A stretch of DNA of 48,239 nucleotides from Nitrospirota bacterium (GTDB taxonomy: Bacteria > Nitrospirota > Thermodesulfovibrionia > UBA6902): positions 1 through 48,239 of the forward strand of contig JACQXG010000080.1 of assembly GCA_016208905.1 (NCBI GenBank). Direction: 5' to 3'. Of the stretch, positions 46,401 through 48,239 are shown piece by piece. How positions within the stretch are numbered: the stretch's first letter is position 1; each line of letters begins with the position of its first letter. The notes beneath the pieces are model-generated. The model saw nothing but the letters and a program-made list of their open reading frames with translations, did not search any database and had not been told where the DNA came from. The position numbers were made by a program, and so were the translations under genes.

Positions 46401-48239
46401 ATGTCTCCAAAATCCACAATAGACAAAGAATACATCTTTCATTTTCTCAAGACAAAAGCCTCTAAACCTTTAAGCCTGAGAGATATCTCAAAGGCGCTCG
46501 ACATACATAAAACCGAGGTGCGGACACTGAAGAGGATCATGCGCTCCCTGCTTAACGCCGGGGACATCTTCAGGACCAAAACCGGCAACTACGGCCTGGC
46601 TGAAAAAATGAATCTCGTAACAGGTGAGTTTCAGGCGCACAGGGACGGGTACGGCTTTGTGCTCCCTGAAAAGTCCGGTGAGAGAGACATTTTCATCCCA
46701 TCCAGAAAGACGATGGGAGCAATGTCCGGAGACCGCATTGTTGCGAGAGTGGAAAGCCCGGTGAAGCGTGAAGGCAGCATCATAAAAATTCTCGAACGCG
46801 GTCAGAAGAAAATTATCGGCGAGCTGTGCCGTGAAAAAAATATTATATATGTCAAACCAAAAGGCAGGAACGTCCCCTTTTATATAATAATCGCTCCCGG
46901 CAACATGGGTAAAGCCCAAATCGGGGACACAGTCTCTGTTGAGATAACCTCATTCCCGACCGCTTCAAGCCCGCCGGAGGGCAGGATATTAAAAATTCTC
47001 CCGGCTGTCACTGAACCGCGCTATGAGACAGACCTTATTATTGAGGAATATTCACTGCCGCGGCGTTTCCCGGCCCAAGTCCTGTCTGAAGTCAAAGCGC
47101 TGACAAGCGGTAAAAAAACTCCGGGACGCATTGATTGCAGAAATCTTTTGACAGTGACCATTGACGGTGAAACAGCAAAGGATTTCGATGACGCGGTATC
47201 AATCAGTAAAACTGATCATGTATATATCCTGCATGTGCATATTGCGGACGTCAGCCATTATGTGCCCTGGGATTCAACGCTCGACCTTGAGGCAAGGCGC
47301 AGAGGCACGAGCGTGTACTTTCCAGGCAGCGTGATTCCCATGCTTCCGGAAAAACTGTCGAACGATCTTTGCAGTCTTGTGCCGAAGCAGGACCGGATGA
47401 CCTTTACCGTTGAAATGCATATTGACAGAGAGGGACAGATTACAAACACGGATTTTTATCCAAGCATCATTAACAGCAACGAGAGGATGACTTATACCGC
47501 AGTCAAAAAAATTCTTGTGGACAATGACCGTGACGAAAGGGAGAGGTACGGGTATCTGCTTGAGAGCTTTGAGATGATGGAAGAGCTGTGTTCCGTGCTC
47601 AGAAAAAACAGGATAAAGCGCGGGAGCCTTGATTTTGATCTCCCGGAGCCTGCGATCATGCTGGACCTGCAGGGACGGCCTGAGTCTATCGTGAGGGCGG
47701 AACGTAACCTGGCCCATATGATGATTGAAGAATTCATGATATCAGCCAATGAAGCAGTCGCATCCCGTCTCGAAGGTCTGGAAGTGCCGTCTCTTTACAG
47801 GGTACATGAAAAACCCGACACTTCAAAGATCGAGGAACTCAAGCCCATCTTCAGCTCCTTCGGCCTGAAAATGAAGATGTCCAGCACAAAACTCTTCCAT
47901 TCAATCCTCAAGCAGGTAAAGGGGACTCCCGAAGAGTCCCTGCTGAATATCCTGCTCCTGCGTTCCCTTAAACAGGCAAAGTATGCTACTGAAAACATCG
48001 GACACTTCGGCCTTGCCTCAGACTCTTACACACATTTCACTTCCCCTATCAGGAGGTACCCGGACCTCGTCGTACACAGGATACTTAAAGATTCCCTGGG
48101 GAAAAATAAGCTGTCAGGTGAGATGACGGTATACCTTTCCAAAATCCTGCCGGAAATAGCCGTCCAGTCTTCAAAGACAGAACGGACCGCTGATGAAGCG
48201 GAAAGGGAAATTGTCGGCGCGATGAGGGCCTGGTTCATG
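46401..48239 (+). CDS. rnr: Ribonuclease R, 3' end outside the window
   Basis: A frame open from the ATG at 46401 to the window end (613 residues so far). An N-terminal winged-helix domain (about 10-70), cold-shock domains (about 75-225) and most of the RNB catalytic domain are visible. The catalytic aspartate cluster is in GETAKDFDDAVS at about residue 255-266; IADVSHYV and the later TSPIRRYPDL motif follow. It is a processive 3'-5' exoribonuclease that degrades structured RNA. The C-terminal S1 domain and tail lie beyond the window. No good ribosome binding site precedes the ATG. Confidence 0.93.
   Translation, partial: MSPKSTIDKEYIFHFLKTKASKPLSLRDISKALDIHKTEVRTLKRIMRSLLNAGDIFRTKTGNYGLAEKMNLVTGEFQAHRDGYGFVLPEKSGERDIFIPSRKTMGAMSGDRIVARVESPVKREGSIIKILERGQKKIIGELCREKNIIYVKPKGRNVPFYIIIAPGNMGKAQIGDTVSVEITSFPTASSPPEGRILKILPAVTEPRYETDLIIEEYSLPRRFPAQVLSEVKALTSGKKTPGRIDCRNLLTVTIDGETAKDFDDAVSISKTDHVYILHVHIADVSHYVPWDSTLDLEARRRGTSVYFPGSVIPMLPEKLSNDLCSLVPKQDRMTFTVEMHIDREGQITNTDFYPSIINSNERMTYTAVKKILVDNDRDERERYGYLLESFEMMEELCSVLRKNRIKRGSLDFDLPEPAIMLDLQGRPESIVRAERNLAHMMIEEFMISANEAVASRLEGLEVPSLYRVHEKPDTSKIEELKPIFSSFGLKMKMSSTKLFHSILKQVKGTPEESLLNILLLRSLKQAKYATENIGHFGLASDSYTHFTSPIRRYPDLVVHRILKDSLGKNKLSGEMTVYLSKILPEIAVQSSKTERTADEAEREIVGAMRAWFM

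Noticed and set aside
46488-46919. Minus-strand frames under the 3' part of the window
   Set aside because: They are antisense to rnr, which shows full RNase R domain order from 46401 to the window end.

Overview
The window looks like a chromosomal segment of a Gram-negative, probably anaerobic or microaerophilic bacterium, with moderate GC by eye. The features that suggest this are a PEP-CTERM sorting signal, a sigma54 enhancer-binding regulator, a Psr/Phs-type molybdoenzyme, an AmmeMemoRadiSam locus, a B12-binding radical SAM enzyme, and a run of aromatic amino acid, lipid and isoprenoid genes ending in rpsA, sppA and an IHF/HU gene. Together they recall Nitrospirota (Thermodesulfovibrionia-like) or deltaproteobacterial lineages. 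That placement is inference from gene content; no rRNA is present, and I see no tRNA, CRISPR array, insertion sequence or prophage.

Left part (1-12.7 kb, nearly all minus strand). A NarX/LiaS-type PAS histidine kinase and a LuxR-type response regulator come first, then a sterol-desaturase-family hydroxylase, a rhodanese with a lipobox-like segment and a PilZ protein. They are followed by a likely surface-polysaccharide block: a family 2 glycosyltransferase, a B12-binding radical SAM protein, a small membrane protein, a GT-C membrane glycosyltransferase, a TPR protein whose signal anchor is out of frame at an A10 tract, an outer-membrane beta-barrel protein and a processive cellulose-synthase-like glycosyltransferase.

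Middle part (12.8-32.5 kb). An ArsR-type regulator sits behind a long perfect inverted repeat. Next come a GH13 glucanase-like enzyme, a rhodanese, and a 1091-residue protein that fuses a four-cluster ferredoxin subunit to a molybdopterin catalytic subunit, preceded by a structured leader. A PEP-CTERM protein with a sigma54-like promoter lies beside an NtrC-type regulator and its PAS kinase. A DUF3617 protein, a chemoreceptor and a DedA protein follow. A tight minus-strand operon (32475 to 26394) then encodes a membrane spermidine-synthase-like protein (apparently split by a frameshift), an FMN-binding polyferredoxin, a small membrane protein, the AmmeMemoRadiSam radical SAM enzyme, a 41-residue twin-arginine peptide and a lipoprotein-type Memo-AMMECR1 fusion. 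This operon is the best candidate for an undescribed system.

Right part (33.4-48.2 kb). A plus-strand run contains pheA, hisC, tyrA, aroA, cmk, plsC, ispH, rpsA, sppA and ihfB/hup and ends at a strong terminator. It is followed by a small membrane protein, a convergent PpsR-type regulator, a cobA-hemD fusion and an rnr gene cut by the window end.

The region carries many small dispersed repeats: short tandem repeats, a GC-rich palindrome and a hairpin element present twice. Several lie inside genes without breaking the frame (hemD, aroA, cmk), so the genome appears to tolerate or spread such elements.
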